This document shows, piece after piece, positions 1-10,134 of a DNA stretch of 64,000 bases. Within the stretch, counting starts at the first letter, position 1. Each line of letters starts with the position of its first letter. This stretch comes from Eledone cirrhosa. Taxonomy: Eukaryota > Mollusca > Cephalopoda > Octopoda > Eledonidae. The notes beneath the pieces were generated by a model. That model worked only from the letters and a program-made list of their open reading frames with translations. It was not told where the DNA came from and searched no databases. Location of the stretch: contig OZ024743.1 in NCBI GenBank assembly GCA_964016885.1, positions 161,784,492 to 161,848,491 of the forward strand. The letters run 5' to 3'. The position numbers and the translations under genes are program-made.

Positions 1-522
1 CATATATACACATACATATATATATACATATATACACATACATATATATATACATATATACACATACATATATATATACATATATACACATACATATATA
101 TATACATATATACACATACATATATATATACATATATACACATACATATATATATACATATATACACATACATATATATATACATATATACACATACATA
201 TATACACATACATACACATACATATATATATACATATATACACATACATATATATACATATATACACATACATATATATACATATATACACATACATATA
301 TATACATATATACACATACATATATATACATATATACACATACATATATATACATATATACACATACATAATACACACATATATATACACATATACACAC
401 ACATATACACATATATATATATACATATATACACATATATACATAAATACACATATATACATAAATACACATATATATACATATGTACACATATATATAA
501 ATATGTACACATATATATACAT
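1..522. repeat. AT-rich minisatellite, 26-bp then 24-bp units
   Basis: The unit alternates TATA runs with CACATA blocks. The first units repeat every 26 bp and later ones every 24 bp, which is a loss of one TA pair. The array breaks down into irregular TA/CA runs after about 365 and ends at CATCAGGGGT. It starts at the window edge, so its full length is unknown. Confidence 0.9.
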
Positions 523-696
523 CAGGGGTTAAGGGTGCGTGCATGCGTTATAGAATCTTGACTTGATCAATTGGCGTCGGTTGAAGCAAGCAGAATTTTG
601 GCTGCTTGCTAAATCGTAGACACATAAAAAGATAACACACACACACTAGATAACACTACATGCGGCTTTGACCGGAAGGGTCATTTAGAGGGAATT

Positions 697-712
697 GGGG
701 GGGGGGGGGGGG
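697..712. repeat. (G)16 homopolymer
   Basis: Sixteen consecutive G residues. The proline-rich open frame across it is an artefact. Confidence 0.95.
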
Positions 713-789
713 TAAGGCTGAACAGCCCCACTTTCCGCCATGGCGATTGGACTGCATGCCCTGCTTTCCAGGTTACCCTTTGCCACTGA

Positions 790-905
790 TATGCATATAT
801 ATAAATATGTACACATATATATATATATATATATAAATATGTACACATACCCACAGACACACACACACGTGCGCATGCACACACAAATGCATATACACAC
901 ACAGA
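790..905. repeat. TA and CA microsatellite cluster
   Basis: Imperfect TA, ACAC and ATGC runs. All open frames here are low-complexity and not coding. Confidence 0.85.
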
Positions 906-1242
906 AATATAGAGTTATGCAGAAACAAATATACAACTGCCCTGCTGGAGAATAGAGCACACTGCAAGAAAAAAAAAAGAGAGCGATGGAACGGGCAAGA
1001 AGAAATAATAATGAGAAGGATGACATATGATGAAGGATTTTGGTTACATAGACTAGAGGATAAAGTGTGAAAGGTAGAAAAGTATAAAAGAGCAAATTAA
1101 AGAGAAGAAAGTATACAGAGAAAGGGACAAAGACAGGAGAGAAATAAAAAGAGAAACAATCTGTTTTTAAGCTACTATTATGATTATTATTTAGTTAAAT
1201 GAAGAAGGGCAATGTCCCTAGTATTTCCAAATAAATGTGTGT
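906..1242. other. No gene seen; purine-rich DNA
   Basis: Positions about 968-1160 are strongly purine-rich on the plus strand (GAGAAA, AAAGAGA). No coding or repeat similarity was recognised. Confidence 0.5.
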
Positions 1243-1430
1243 TGTTTAATCCAAGGCCATCTTTGATTGAGCAGACTTATGTCCAAAGATGTAGTACAGG
1301 ACACCTGAAAAGATGTCCAGTACTACATTATCCAATGTGTTCTTTTTGATTAAAACTGCTGCATGTGATATGAGGGGAAATTAGCTGCTATTTCTAGTTT
1401 GATGCCATTAATCTTCAGCTAGAACAGTTC
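1243..1430 (+). repeat. Dispersed repeat R1, copy 1
   Basis: It shares an ordered set of words with 22.4, 34.6, 35.8 and 39.5 kb: GATTGAGCAGACTTATG, ACTACATTATCCAATGTGT, GTGATATGAGGGGAAATTAG and CTGCTATTTCTAG. No open frame is conserved between copies, so it is treated as a non-coding interspersed repeat. Confidence 0.7.
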
Positions 1431-1439
1431 TAAGAATGA

Positions 1440-1800
1440 AGGATTAGGCCAAATGCAGTAAGAAGGTAAAGAAGAGGAGACATTGAGTTATATGCTGCTT
1501 CTTACAGAGCCAACAGGATCGTTCTTCTTGTATGGCATATGCACAATAGTTAGGGAGAGAGATTGTGTTTGGTGAGCCAGACCAGGGTGTCATTTGCAGC
1601 CTTATGGATTGCCTCCAGGCCTCCAGGAAAACGTCTGAGGGAGCAATCCTGAACAAAATGCAACAGTGTCCAGTCAGGGTCCCCACAGTCACATGCCAAG
1701 CTATCTCTCATTTTCCATTGATGGAGATGATGGGCTGACCCAGCATGTCATGTTCAGATGCGATCAAGGGACACCCACTGCCCTCTAGGAAGGCCAAAGC
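1440..1800 (-). repeat. Dispersed repeat R3, copy 1
   Basis: The reverse strand matches 53.93-54.21 kb. Shared words on that strand include TCAGACGTTTTCCTGG, GGAGGCAATCCATAAGGCTG, TCTGGCTCACCAA and ACTATTGTGCATATGCCA. A minus-strand open frame of 82 codons (1444-1692) lies in the shared part, but the other copy breaks it. It could be a decayed coding piece of an unrecognised element. Confidence 0.6.
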
Positions 1801-2264
1801 CAGCCAGTCCAGATGTGGGGTCCTAGCAAATATGGACTCATTCCATGATCTTCACCACTCTACACAGATTGAAATCTCTACAGTAGAATGATGATGAATA
1901 TCTTGGCTGCAATATTTACCAATCTGATTCTCTGGTTGTTACTACAATGGTGTCCAACAAGCTTCTTTAATTACATTACTGTATATTTACTGTTGTATTT
2001 TTGTGGTAAAGTCTTTATCTTACATAATTATCTCATATAATTGAATCTACGAGATGTTGATGTTATTTATTTTGAGAACAATACCTTAATATAAGTATGA
2101 ATGGCCAGTTCTGGCTTGTTTGAACAGCAAGAAGTGAGAGAATTCTGGCTGGATACAGCCGGTTTAAATGCTAAAGGGTTAAGAAATGTAGAACTGCATC
2201 ACTCCAGTATTGGCGAGAAGAATCTGTCCTCAGACATTATGTATTACATGGTGCAGTCAGGATG
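1801..2264. other. No gene recognised
   Basis: An 89-codon open frame at 2101-2370 runs from here into a LINE-A remnant. Its N-terminal part resembles nothing I know and has no signal, membrane or domain features. Confidence 0.4.
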
Positions 2265-2690
2265 CCAAGATGTCAGAACAGCTTTTGAAGATCCTGGTAG
2301 ATCAACTATCTTCACAAGGCTCTGGCTGAAAATTGTATGGTGCTTGTGTATGAAGTGCAATGTAGCATGATAATAAGATGTGAGACTTGAATGCTGACAG
2401 TCTGTGACAGTGTGCTCCATTAGATGAGCAATATTAGTGTGTATGCACACAAAAGTATGAATGAGTTGAGAGAAAAACTGGATATATGAGTGATAACATG
2501 TAGTGTACAAAACTGAAAACTGTGTTGATATGGGCATGTGATGAAAGTTGACTAGTGTATAACAAAATGCCAAGCACTCAGAGAGGGTGGAGCTTGTGGA
2601 AGAGGAAGACCGGGGAAGATATGGGCTGAAGTGGTAAAAAAGATTGCAAGAAGATTAACCTCACGAAGAAGATGACAAATGACTGATGAT
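2265..2690 (+). pseudogene. LINE-A fragment, C-terminal ORF2 region
   Basis: Broken frames read like the C-terminal end of LINE-A ORF2: a Q-L-L-K-I-L-V-D-Q-L stretch, then SMNELREKLDI, a CWYGHV-like piece, then RGRPGKIWAEVVKK. The same order occurs at 7.1, 21.1 and 61.8 kb. In LINEs this region lies downstream of the reverse transcriptase and may bind nucleic acid. Several stops and frameshifts are present, so it is dead. There is no GATGAT tail; it runs straight into repeat R4. Confidence 0.75.
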
Positions 2691-2734
2691 TGGCAACACA
2701 CCATACTGCACAAAACCCACAAATAGGGCTAGAT

Positions 2735-3310
2735 ATAATGGGGGACAGGGTGGCAATTTCCCCGGGGTCCCCACACTGGGGAGCACCCATTAGTAACTAC
2801 TGCAGCAATTTATTTGTGCCCTCTGCTGGGCGTTTTAGCTTTATCCCTTTAACAGCAAGAACTATATTTTTAACATGGTGTATTTAATGTTCTTACTGTG
2901 GCAAAATTCATCAAATTTTCTCAACTTCAGAGACATCAAAACAATATTCTGATAAAAAGTATTTGCTGATATTGCAAAAATAATGTATCCAGTCAAAATT
3001 CTAAAGTGGTTATGTTAGGAAGGGTATGCAGCCATAGAAAGTTTGCCAAATATGTAATGTATGAGTAAGATGAGGTTGCTCTAATGTCTGGTCTCGGACA
3101 GTGATAAACTGTCCGACACATGTCAGTCTGGATAGTGAACATAAAATGAGGATGGTAAGATATTTTGAATTTAATACCTGTATGTATAACTTTTCAATTC
3201 GAATTAGTTGGTGTTTGCTGTAAATGCTAATGTTTTGTGTATGTGAGGCCCCCCAAACCTGAAGTGTCCCAGGCCCCCTGAAGTCTAAATCTGGTAGTGC
3301 CCACAAACAT
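2735..3310 (+). mobile_element. Composite dispersed repeat R4, copy 1
   Basis: Its parts match the reverse strand of 58.19-58.69 kb in the same order. They are a GCCCTCTGCTGGGC-like block, GGCAAAATTCATCAAATTTT, a GATGAT-type element, TTAATACCTGTATGT, and a block with GGCCCCC repeats and AAATCTGG near the end. The GATGAT-type element sits at the same place in both copies, so the composite moved as one unit. No terminal repeats or coding capacity were found. Confidence 0.65.
3011..3165 (+). mobile_element. GATGAT-type element embedded in R4
   Basis: It begins GTTATGTTAGGAAGGGTATG and carries CAGCCATAGAAAG, AAGATGAGGTTGCTCT and a decayed tail ATGAGGATGGT. Its position matches 58.37-58.53 kb in the other R4 copy. 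Confidence 0.65.
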
Positions 3311-3870
3311 CATCATTTTACGTCTGCTTTTCCCTTCTTGCAAGGGTGGCATGGGACCTATTCAGAACAGCATCTCTCCATTCATCACGGTCCTTCGTCA
3401 TCTCCATGAGCTTCAGCAATCTGAGGTCAGCTCTCACCACCTCCGCCAATGATTTTTGTGGTCTTCCTCTACTACGTCTTCCTTTTACTGGGATTTCTTG
3501 GCAGTTCTTTACCCAGCGGTCATTCTCCATGCGTATCACATGTCCATACCAACACAGTCTTCTCTCTCACACACTACAACTTATCCCTCTTATACAGTTT
3601 CTCTCTCAACTCATCTATGCTTGGTCGTTCATGCATATTGACACTGCACATCCAACGGCATATGCTTGCTTCATTTCTCTCCAGCCGTCGCATATCCTCT
3701 GCAGTTGCTGCCCAAATCTCACTACCATGCAGCATCGCGCATCTCACACAGGCATCATATAACCGGCCTTTCGTTCATAGGGAGAAACCTTTCTTTGTCA
3801 ACAGAGGAAGCAGCTCCCTAAACTTCTTCCAACCCATCCTTATTCTAGATACTATGGCCTCGGAGCACAA
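3306..3870 (-). pseudogene. LINE-A 3' end with C-terminal ORF2
   Basis: Read on the minus strand this is the 3' quarter of LINE-A. It begins near RIRMGWKKFRELLPLL, continues through AMLHGSEIWA and the intact last 73 codons (3318-3539; ENDRWVKNCQEIPVKG, then a GRRSRGRPQK motif), and ends with a stop. The 3' end is the shared ACG(T)nAAAATGATGATG tail, seen here as CATCATCATTTTACGTC. Upstream RT and endonuclease are absent, as expected for a 5'-truncated LINE insertion. At least two frame breaks occur upstream of the last open stretch. Confidence 0.85.
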
Positions 3871-3877
3871 AAACTAG

Positions 3878-4384
3878 AACATTATAGTGATAGCAATGAT
3901 AGAACATGGTATATATAATATTGGGTGGCATGTATAATTTCTCTCAACCATTATAGTCTTGTTTAGTTTTCCCCTGGTAATACCTTCTTATCTTTCCTAA
4001 GAAGAAACTGAATCTGATCTAACTCCTCTCTCTCTCTCCTAATAATATGGTTGGATAGCATTTGGATCTAACTTTATCCAATACACCCTACCATCACTTT
4101 CTGTATTCTCTCCCTCTCCTCCAGGTCAGTCATTATTGAAATACATTACTTTCATCATCTCCCAACTTTATCACTATGCATCACTTAATTTATCACCAAA
4201 CATCTAGCTACCATCATTGTCCTCCTTTCCTGTTTCTCACTTTTCTTTCAACCCTTTCAACCTAGTTCTTCTGTCATCACTCTCTTCTCTATTGGTTCAA
4301 ATACCCCCCCCCCTCCTCTGCCTATGGAACTTTTTTGTGAGATTTATTTTTCTCCTGTGCACTTGATAATGACTCTACATAAGT
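3878..4384. other. No gene seen; pyrimidine-rich DNA
   Basis: Positions 4020-4330 are rich in TCTC, CCTCC and CATCA strings. The C-run at about 4305-4313 and the rest show no coding signal. Confidence 0.5.
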
Positions 4385-4500
4385 GGTATACAGGCCTCCT
4401 TGGCCTGTCTGTGGCCCCACTTCATTACTGATTTGGTCTATATAGACCTGTCCAATCCTTGCTAGGGAATGTTAAATGATGTTGATGATGACAATGATGT
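4385..4500 (+). mobile_element. GATGAT-tailed element, 3' part
   Basis: It carries CTGATTTGGTCTATATAGAC, CTTGCTAGGGAATGTTAAAT and a GATGTTGATGATGACAATGATG tail, the right-hand end of the family. It is 5'-truncated. Confidence 0.7.
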
Positions 4501-4645
4501 TATATAGTATTGATAAGCTGCTTCACTGCCCCAGTGCACTTTAGTAGTACTCTGGTTGCATACTAATCAGCAAAACTGTATAGTTGGGACTCAGAAGAAA
4601 AAGTTAGGTATATTTTTGTCTATTTGCTCTTCACACTTATAATTG

Positions 4646-4646
<1 letters not shown>

Positions 4647-4683
<37 letters not shown>
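4647..4683. repeat. (TA)n microsatellite
   Basis: About 18 TA units; a shorter TA run lies at 4818-4840. Confidence 0.95.
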
Positions 4684-4687
<4 letters not shown>

Positions 4688-5270
4688 AGTAAGGTTACTT
4701 GGATGCGTCCATAGGCGGTATGCCAGTTGAGCACTCTATGTTCCTTCGGAGCAGAGTATAATAATATGGAAAACGAAGAATCAGTGAGTGATGCATCGGA
4801 ACACAATTTATTAATGTAATATATATATATATATATACGCGCACACTATTTGTTTCTCCTTTGCTATATGCACTTATCAATTATAGCATGTACTTATAAT
4901 TTTAAACTATCGACCTTTGACCTAATCTACTGGAATACAGAAGCTGATTGTCTTAGTTATCTGTCTTCCTCAGACAATTTTGTTTCCTCTAAAGCTCTTT
5001 TTATCTTTCTGATTTGAAAAAAACAAAGAAAAAAACATTTGTTTTGTTTTTGTTGCTGTTGTAATTTTTGCCACTTTCTCATATCTCTACACCATCCCTA
5101 TTTTAAATACTTCTCTGTTTTACTTGATAAATTCTCCCACACCCATAATGCAATGCCATTAAGTATTATTTATAAATAAAACATCCATTCATAATCACAA
5201 AGCGAATATTTTCTCTCCCCCACTTCATTTAGTTTTGGATAAAATTCAAAAGAGAAACCTAGAGATTTTA
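4684..5270. other. Unassigned DNA between two TA runs and R2
   Basis: 4684-4815 is a compositionally balanced block (GGATGCGTCCATAGGCGGTA) bounded on each side by TA runs, so it may be a short interspersed element. I cannot place it. 4860-5270 shows nothing recognisable. Confidence 0.35.
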
Positions 5271-5600
5271 AGTACTCTTGGGTCTCAACCACCACCCCTT
5301 GGCTTATTAATTTTTCAGATTTTTTCCAATACCCCCATTTATAAAATTTTGCTAATCTCTGGCAAAATCTTATTTCAAGTGGTATCATTCCTGCAATAAA
5401 TTTTCTTTAGACAATAAAAAACATTATGCATGACAAAAAAAAAGAACATTGCAAGAAATCCCATACATTATAAAATAAATAGGATGGGTTGGGGTCTCAA
5501 TATGTAAACTAAATGACTAATTATGGTTTTTTATTAAAAAAATCAAAGGAGACAACTTTAAAAAATGATCGATTTCCACACACCACCCCCTATTATTTGG
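5271..5600 (+). repeat. Dispersed repeat R2, copy 1
   Basis: It shares ACTCTTGGGTCTC, CACCCCTTGGCTTATT, AAATTTTGCTAATCTCTGGC, AGTGGTATCATTCCTGCAAT and TCTTTAGACAAT with 7.79-8.13 kb, and with the reverse strand of 42.53-42.75 kb. No open frame is shared. Confidence 0.75.
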
Positions 5601-5604
5601 GACT

Positions 5605-5700
5605 TAAGAGCAGTTGTTTGTTCAGCTCCAACTCAATACTCTAACTGGGCAAATCTATAATCAAAGATGTTCAAGATTTGATCTCCACCCTCCAATATTG
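5605..5700 (+). repeat. R1 fragment
   Basis: It contains GTTGTTTGTTCAGC and ATAATCAAAGATGTTC, which match the left part of other R1 copies. It is truncated by the next repeat. Confidence 0.5.
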
Positions 5701-5703
5701 GTT

Positions 5704-5940
5704 TATAACCCTTTCAAGGCCGCATTTTTAATTAAATACACTCTGTTTCAATTAATTAATGAAGAATTTTGAGGGATTTATTAAAATTCTCAATTATTTC
5801 ATTACTAAGATAGTAAATTAATGTAAGGTTCTTATATAAAATTATGTTGCAACATTTTAATATAAATTGGAAACTTTTAAAATGGGTAACTTTATTTCAC
5901 AGAACCAGAGCCAATTTTGGAAAAGGAGATAGATAAGGTA
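5704..5940 (+). mobile_element. MITE-1-like element, left end
   Basis: It starts ATAACCCTTTCAAGGCCGCA and continues with TTTCAATTAATTAATGAAGA and TTTGAGGGATTTATTAAAAT, as in the full copy at 24.66 kb. The right terminal repeat is not clear, so this copy is truncated or decayed. Confidence 0.6.
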
Positions 5941-5954
5941 ACTGGGCTGGGGTA

Positions 5955-7405
5955 AAAATTATTGACAGAATTTTCAAACTCAGACTGATCATATGCAATA
6001 GAATGATAACAATTATCTCTACTTGTGTTCCAGTCAAGACTAAGTAAACAACAAAAGGACCATTTCTATGGAGACCTCATACAGATAACTTCAAGAACAG
6101 ATGAAGGCAAGTTCCAAGTCTAGGCTGGGGACTTCAATGGACATGTTGGCTGGAATAAATGGTGGCTATGGATGTGAATTCTGTGACTTAACTATATGCA
6201 ACACTAACTTTAGGGAAACTGGCCATTCACTTGATCATCTACCAATCAGGTGAACAGATTGAATTTTTTTGCTTAACAGATTGACTTCTTGCTGTAGACT
6301 GAGCCATTAAAGCTTAGAGAGACAAACATGGGAAGACTGAAAAACACTGGATGTAGATGAGTGGCTTGAGAAAGCAGTGCAAGCTATGAATAGAGGTGCT
6401 GCTAGTGAAGTGTATGTAGGTAATGAGTTTAGTTGGGAATGCAATGTGTAAGTAGATGGGCTCAGTCCACTTCTGGTTATTATAGTCCTCAAGTCCATAA
6501 CAGAGGAGCTTAAAACCAACTCTCGAGCAAAACTTCTATAGCTGAATCAGTGGGAGAGCTAGAGAAGAAATTCCTACTAGGGAAACAGAACTTACAATCA
6601 AAAGAACTCAGAATAAACTTAGCAAAGACCAAAGTTTTAGTAAGTAGGAAAGAAGGCAGGACTCTTATTCCATTAGGGAAATAGCTGTATTCAATATGTA
6701 GAAGGGGAGTCGGTAGAAACTCTATACAATGTATACAATGAGCAAAACTTAAGTACACAAAAGATGTAGTATGATTGTAGGTAGACTAACAGAAAAGGTA
6801 GAATTTCTGTATGGGAGATGCACAAGGGTAGTTAGGTGAAAGAGCCCCAATGAAGTAAATTCCATAGAAGTGGTTTGGGTGGATCTATGAAAGCATAGTA
6901 GCTAGAGTAAGAACAAGATGGATAGGGTCCAGGGAGCTACAATCTCTGTTGACAACAAAAGGTTTCTCTCTACGAATGAAAGACTGGCTGTATGATGCCA
7001 GCATGTGAAGTGCCATGTTGCATGGAAGTGATGCAGTACAGGATATGAAAGGCTGGAGATAAATGAAGTGTAGCATTCTTCAACGGATGTGTGATGTTAA
7101 TGTGCATGAATGGTAAAGCATGGATGAGCTGAGAAAGAAACGACGCATGCAAGAGAGAAGATTGTGCAGGTATACCCATCTGATGCCTAAGGATGGTGAT
7201 TGTTAGGTGAATAAATGCCAGGAGTTCTAAGTGGAAGGAAGCTGCAGTAGAGGAAGGCCAAGAAAAACCTGGGCAGAAGTGGTGAGAATGGATCACAAAA
7301 TGAAGATGAAGGAAAGCAACAAGTGAAGGGAGGCTGTACTGGAAAAGACACACCAAATGCATGTGAGTATGGAGAAACAGAAGTAAAAAGGATGATGATG
7401 ATGAT
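5955..7405 (+). pseudogene. LINE-A copy, doubly internally deleted
   Basis: Broken frames give the family order. Endonuclease comes first (about 5955-6300), with YGDLIQITSRTDEGKFQV followed by AGDFNGHVG, the APE-type GDFN motif. A jump follows, then an RT piece from about 6345 (DVDEWLEKAVQAM, then SPLLVIIVLKSITEE). Next come IAESVGELEKKF and INLAKTKVLVS, then the C-terminal region (6880-7390), ending in (GATGAT)n at 7391-7405. The RT start and motif A are missing at about 6330-6345. The YADD box is missing at about 6536 through a deletion of about 20 bp. Many stops make it inactive. Confidence 0.85.
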
Positions 7406-7792
7406 GAAGGCTGATGTGTGTGTGTTATAATCACATACTGTTCCTACTTTACATTATCACTTACTTTTCTATTGGTATTTAACTAGGTTTTTGAGTAAAT
7501 ATTTCAACAATGAATTAATTTTGAAAACATTATCAATTTAATAACTAATTGGAAATTAACCAATAAATTATTATCATTTCTTTGATAAAATGGATTTCAT
7601 TTGTAACAGGTTTGTCTGTCTTTCCAATTCTTTTTTTATTGTATTCATTACACAAAAAAAGGGAAAAAAAAGCAGGAATCCTTTTAGCCTACCACACACA
7701 CCACTAAAATTTATACAAACATTTTGATTGAAATTTATTGTGACAGAAAGAAAGAATGAAATAAAAAGAAAAAGAATTTAGAGTCATTCTCT
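7406..7792. other. No gene seen
   Basis: AT-rich DNA with an A-rich stretch at 7650-7672 and no recognised repeat. Confidence 0.5.
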
Positions 7793-8130
7793 ATTACTCT
7801 TGGGTCTCTAATAATCATACCCTTCACCCACACCCCTTGGCTTATTTTTCAGATTATTTCCACCACCCCCTTGCTCTTATTCCATACCCACTCCACCCCC
7901 GGCTTATTAAATTTTGCTAATCTATCTCTGGCGATATTTTATTTTAAGTGGTAGCATTCCTGCAATAATTAAGTTTCTTTAGACATTACAAAACATACAT
8001 GACAAAAATGAACATTACAAAAAATCCCATGTGTTATTAAAAAAATCAAAGGATACAAACTAGAAAAATTATCGATTTTCCAACCTTGTTCCCCCACTTA
8101 TTCCAATCCCTATTATTATTTGGGACCCAA
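7793..8130 (+). repeat. Dispersed repeat R2, copy 2
   Basis: It aligns by eye to copy 1, with short insertions of C-rich text (CACCCCCTTGCTCTTATTCC) in the left half. The shared order runs from ACTCTTGGGTCTC to AAAAAATCAAAGGA. Confidence 0.75.
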
Positions 8131-8474
8131 GAATAAGTCTAAATATAGAAAAGAGGTGAAAAAGAAAACAAGACTGTTAGGATTTGACCTGTACTTTTAT
8201 CTCTTTTCATCTTATTTTTCTTCTTTTGTAAGAGAGTTGGCCTAAACAAGAAGGATCAACTTTTGTTTATATTCATGTATTTGACACAATAACCATAAAT
8301 ACATTAGTACCCAACCCAGTGTTGAGGTGGTTTTATCAAATATTCCAGACTACAATAGAATAATACATGTATAATCTATTGAAGTTCAGAGCAGCGTTAA
8401 AAGAAGAAATATTTATAACTAACATACCTGAATACGTAACATATTTAATGACAGACCAATCCTACTATAGTGCA

Positions 8475-8479
8475 AATAC

Positions 8480-8528
<49 letters not shown>

Positions 8529-8600
8529 ATATATATATACACGCACACATACATACAGGGGCAGTGGAAGCGTTTCTGAATGGGGGATGGGGGGGGGGGC
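8475..8600. repeat. (TA)n with CATA flanks and G-run
   Basis: TA runs at about 8491-8540 are flanked by CATA units, and a G-rich run lies at 8582-8599. Tyrosine/isoleucine-rich open frames here are artefacts. Confidence 0.9.
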
Positions 8601-8971
8601 AAATTTGACTAATTTAGTTGTAGTAATTAGTTTGGTTATTATTATCAAATATCAACCAAGATATAAAAAAAAACTTTGATATGTGATAAACATAACATGT
8701 ACAAAAATTGTAGCGCAAATAGATGTGTGTTTTCGTAATTTGGGGATAAAAATATAATCATGGCGGCGGGGGGTGGGTTCAGATAAAGAGAAAACAGGTA
8801 AGTACATAAAAGTTTGGAAAAGGTTGTTCAGAAGGTTGAGGGTCGTAGGCGAGTGGTCCAGCATTCAGGAGTGGGGGTCGAAGCAGAGGGTCCTGGTGTG
8901 TCGTGGGTGTAATCATGTGTGTGCCGATGGAATGAAATTGGTAGGTGTGCATTATTGCTTCTCTGTGGATT

Positions 8972-9164
8972 GGGGCGGTGGATTGGCAGTATCGGTAGAG
9001 GGTCGGACGCCATGCTTTCCAGCATAGTTACGTCCCTTTACGATCTGAGTTCAAATCCCGCCGAGGTTGACTTTGCCTTTCATCCTTACGGGGTCGATAA
9101 AATAAAGTACCAGTAATGCACTGGATAATTGCTGGCCTTGTGCCTAAAGTAGAAACAATTATTG
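8972..9164 (+). mobile_element. SINE-1, full-length copy
   Basis: The tRNA-related head GGCGGTGGATTGGCAGTATC carries an A-box-like segment, and GAGTTCAAATCCCGCCGAGG carries the B-box-like segment. The body CCTTTCATCCTTACGGGGTC, GATAAAATAAAGTACCAGT and the tail TAGAAACAATTATT follow. These are the hallmarks of the cephalopod tRNA-derived SINEs described from octopus and squid. It would need LINE machinery to move. Confidence 0.9.
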
Positions 9165-9233
9165 CTTCTCTGTGTATGTGTGCGTGTGCAGCTCTCTGAG
9201 TCTTATATTGTTGGTGAGTTTTCTATTGTTTCT

Positions 9234-9259
9234 CTGTGTGTGTGTGTGTGTGTGTGTGT
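9234..9259. repeat. (GT)13 microsatellite
   Basis: A short uninterrupted GT run between two SINE-1 copies. Confidence 0.9.
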
Positions 9260-9362
9260 ACTGGAAAATGTGTGAAATTCTTGGTGCAGTTAGGTATATT
9301 TAAAAAAAGTAAAAGAATTACTTTACTAGTACTAATTTTGTAATATTATAATTTTTCAATTT

Positions 9363-9547
9363 GGCGTTGGTTTGGCAGTATCGGTAGAGCATCAGATGCC
9401 ATGCTTTGCAGCATAGTTATGGCCCTTTGCATTCTGAGTTCAAATCTACCGAGGTTAACTTTGCCTTTCATCCTTACGAGGTTGATAAAATAAAGTACCA
9501 GTGATGCACTGGGGTAATCACTAGCCTTGTGCCAAAAGTAGAAACTG
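9363..9547 (+). mobile_element. SINE-1, full-length copy
   Basis: Head GGCGTTGGTTTGGCAGTATC, B-box GAGTTCAAATCTACCGAGG, and 3' part GCACTGGGGTAATCACTAGC. It is the second of three same-strand copies. Confidence 0.9.
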
Positions 9548-9552
9548 TAAGG

Positions 9553-9723
9553 GCGGTGGATTGGCAACATCGGTAGAGGGTCGGATGCCATGCTTTACAG
9601 CAAAGAGTTACAGCCCATTACGGTGTGAGTTCAAATCCCACGCCGAGGTTAACTTTGCCTTTCATCCTTACGGGGTCGATAAAATAAAGTACCAGTAATG
9701 CACTGGGGTAAGTAGAAACAATT
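9553..9723 (+). mobile_element. SINE-1 copy with 3' deletion
   Basis: The head and body are as in its neighbours. The segment between GCACTGGGGTAA and GTAGAAACAATTAT is missing, so the distal GGCCTTGTGCC word is lost. Its tail runs straight into the left arm of an inverted repeat. Confidence 0.88.
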
Positions 9724-9830
9724 ATAATTTTACAATTTGGTTTTGTAGATCTAGGAATCTTTAAAAATCTCCCCACCGAAGTTAACAAAGAACTTACTAG
9801 ATCTACAAAACCAAATTGTAAAATTATAAT
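9721..9830. repeat. Perfect 34-bp inverted repeat with 42-bp spacer
   Basis: The left arm 9721-9754 begins ATTATAATTTTACAATTTGG. The right arm 9797-9830 is its exact reverse complement. Both contain the palindromic AGATCT. It starts in the SINE-1 tail, so it could be a foldback made at a retroposon end. Confidence 0.9.
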
Positions 9831-10134
9831 ATTATAAAATTAAATTAAACTGTTCAGAACTACAAGTGAAGTCATTCTTTTCCTTTTTTTGAAATATATA
9901 TATATATTTATTTATTTATATGCTGGACTTCATTGACATCAACAATAATATCTCTGACTACTTTATATGCTCTTAGGCTGAGAAAAATTATTTATCTAAA
10001 AATTTGAAAATTTTCTGTTTATGATAGATCTAAGTCGAGTTAAATTTCATTGAATGAGAACTCATTGCATTAAGTTTCAGTTATTTTTTGAAAATAACAA
10101 CCAAAAACTAACAAATGAATATGCAAAAAAAATT
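9831..10134. other. No gene seen
   Basis: AT-rich DNA with a short TA/TTTA run at 9894-9920; nothing else was recognised. Confidence 0.5.

Noticed and set aside
8972..9060. Possible tRNA gene (A- and B-box-like words)
   Set aside because: The words belong to SINE-1 heads. No cloverleaf with an anticodon stem could be drawn, and the full SINE body and tail follow.
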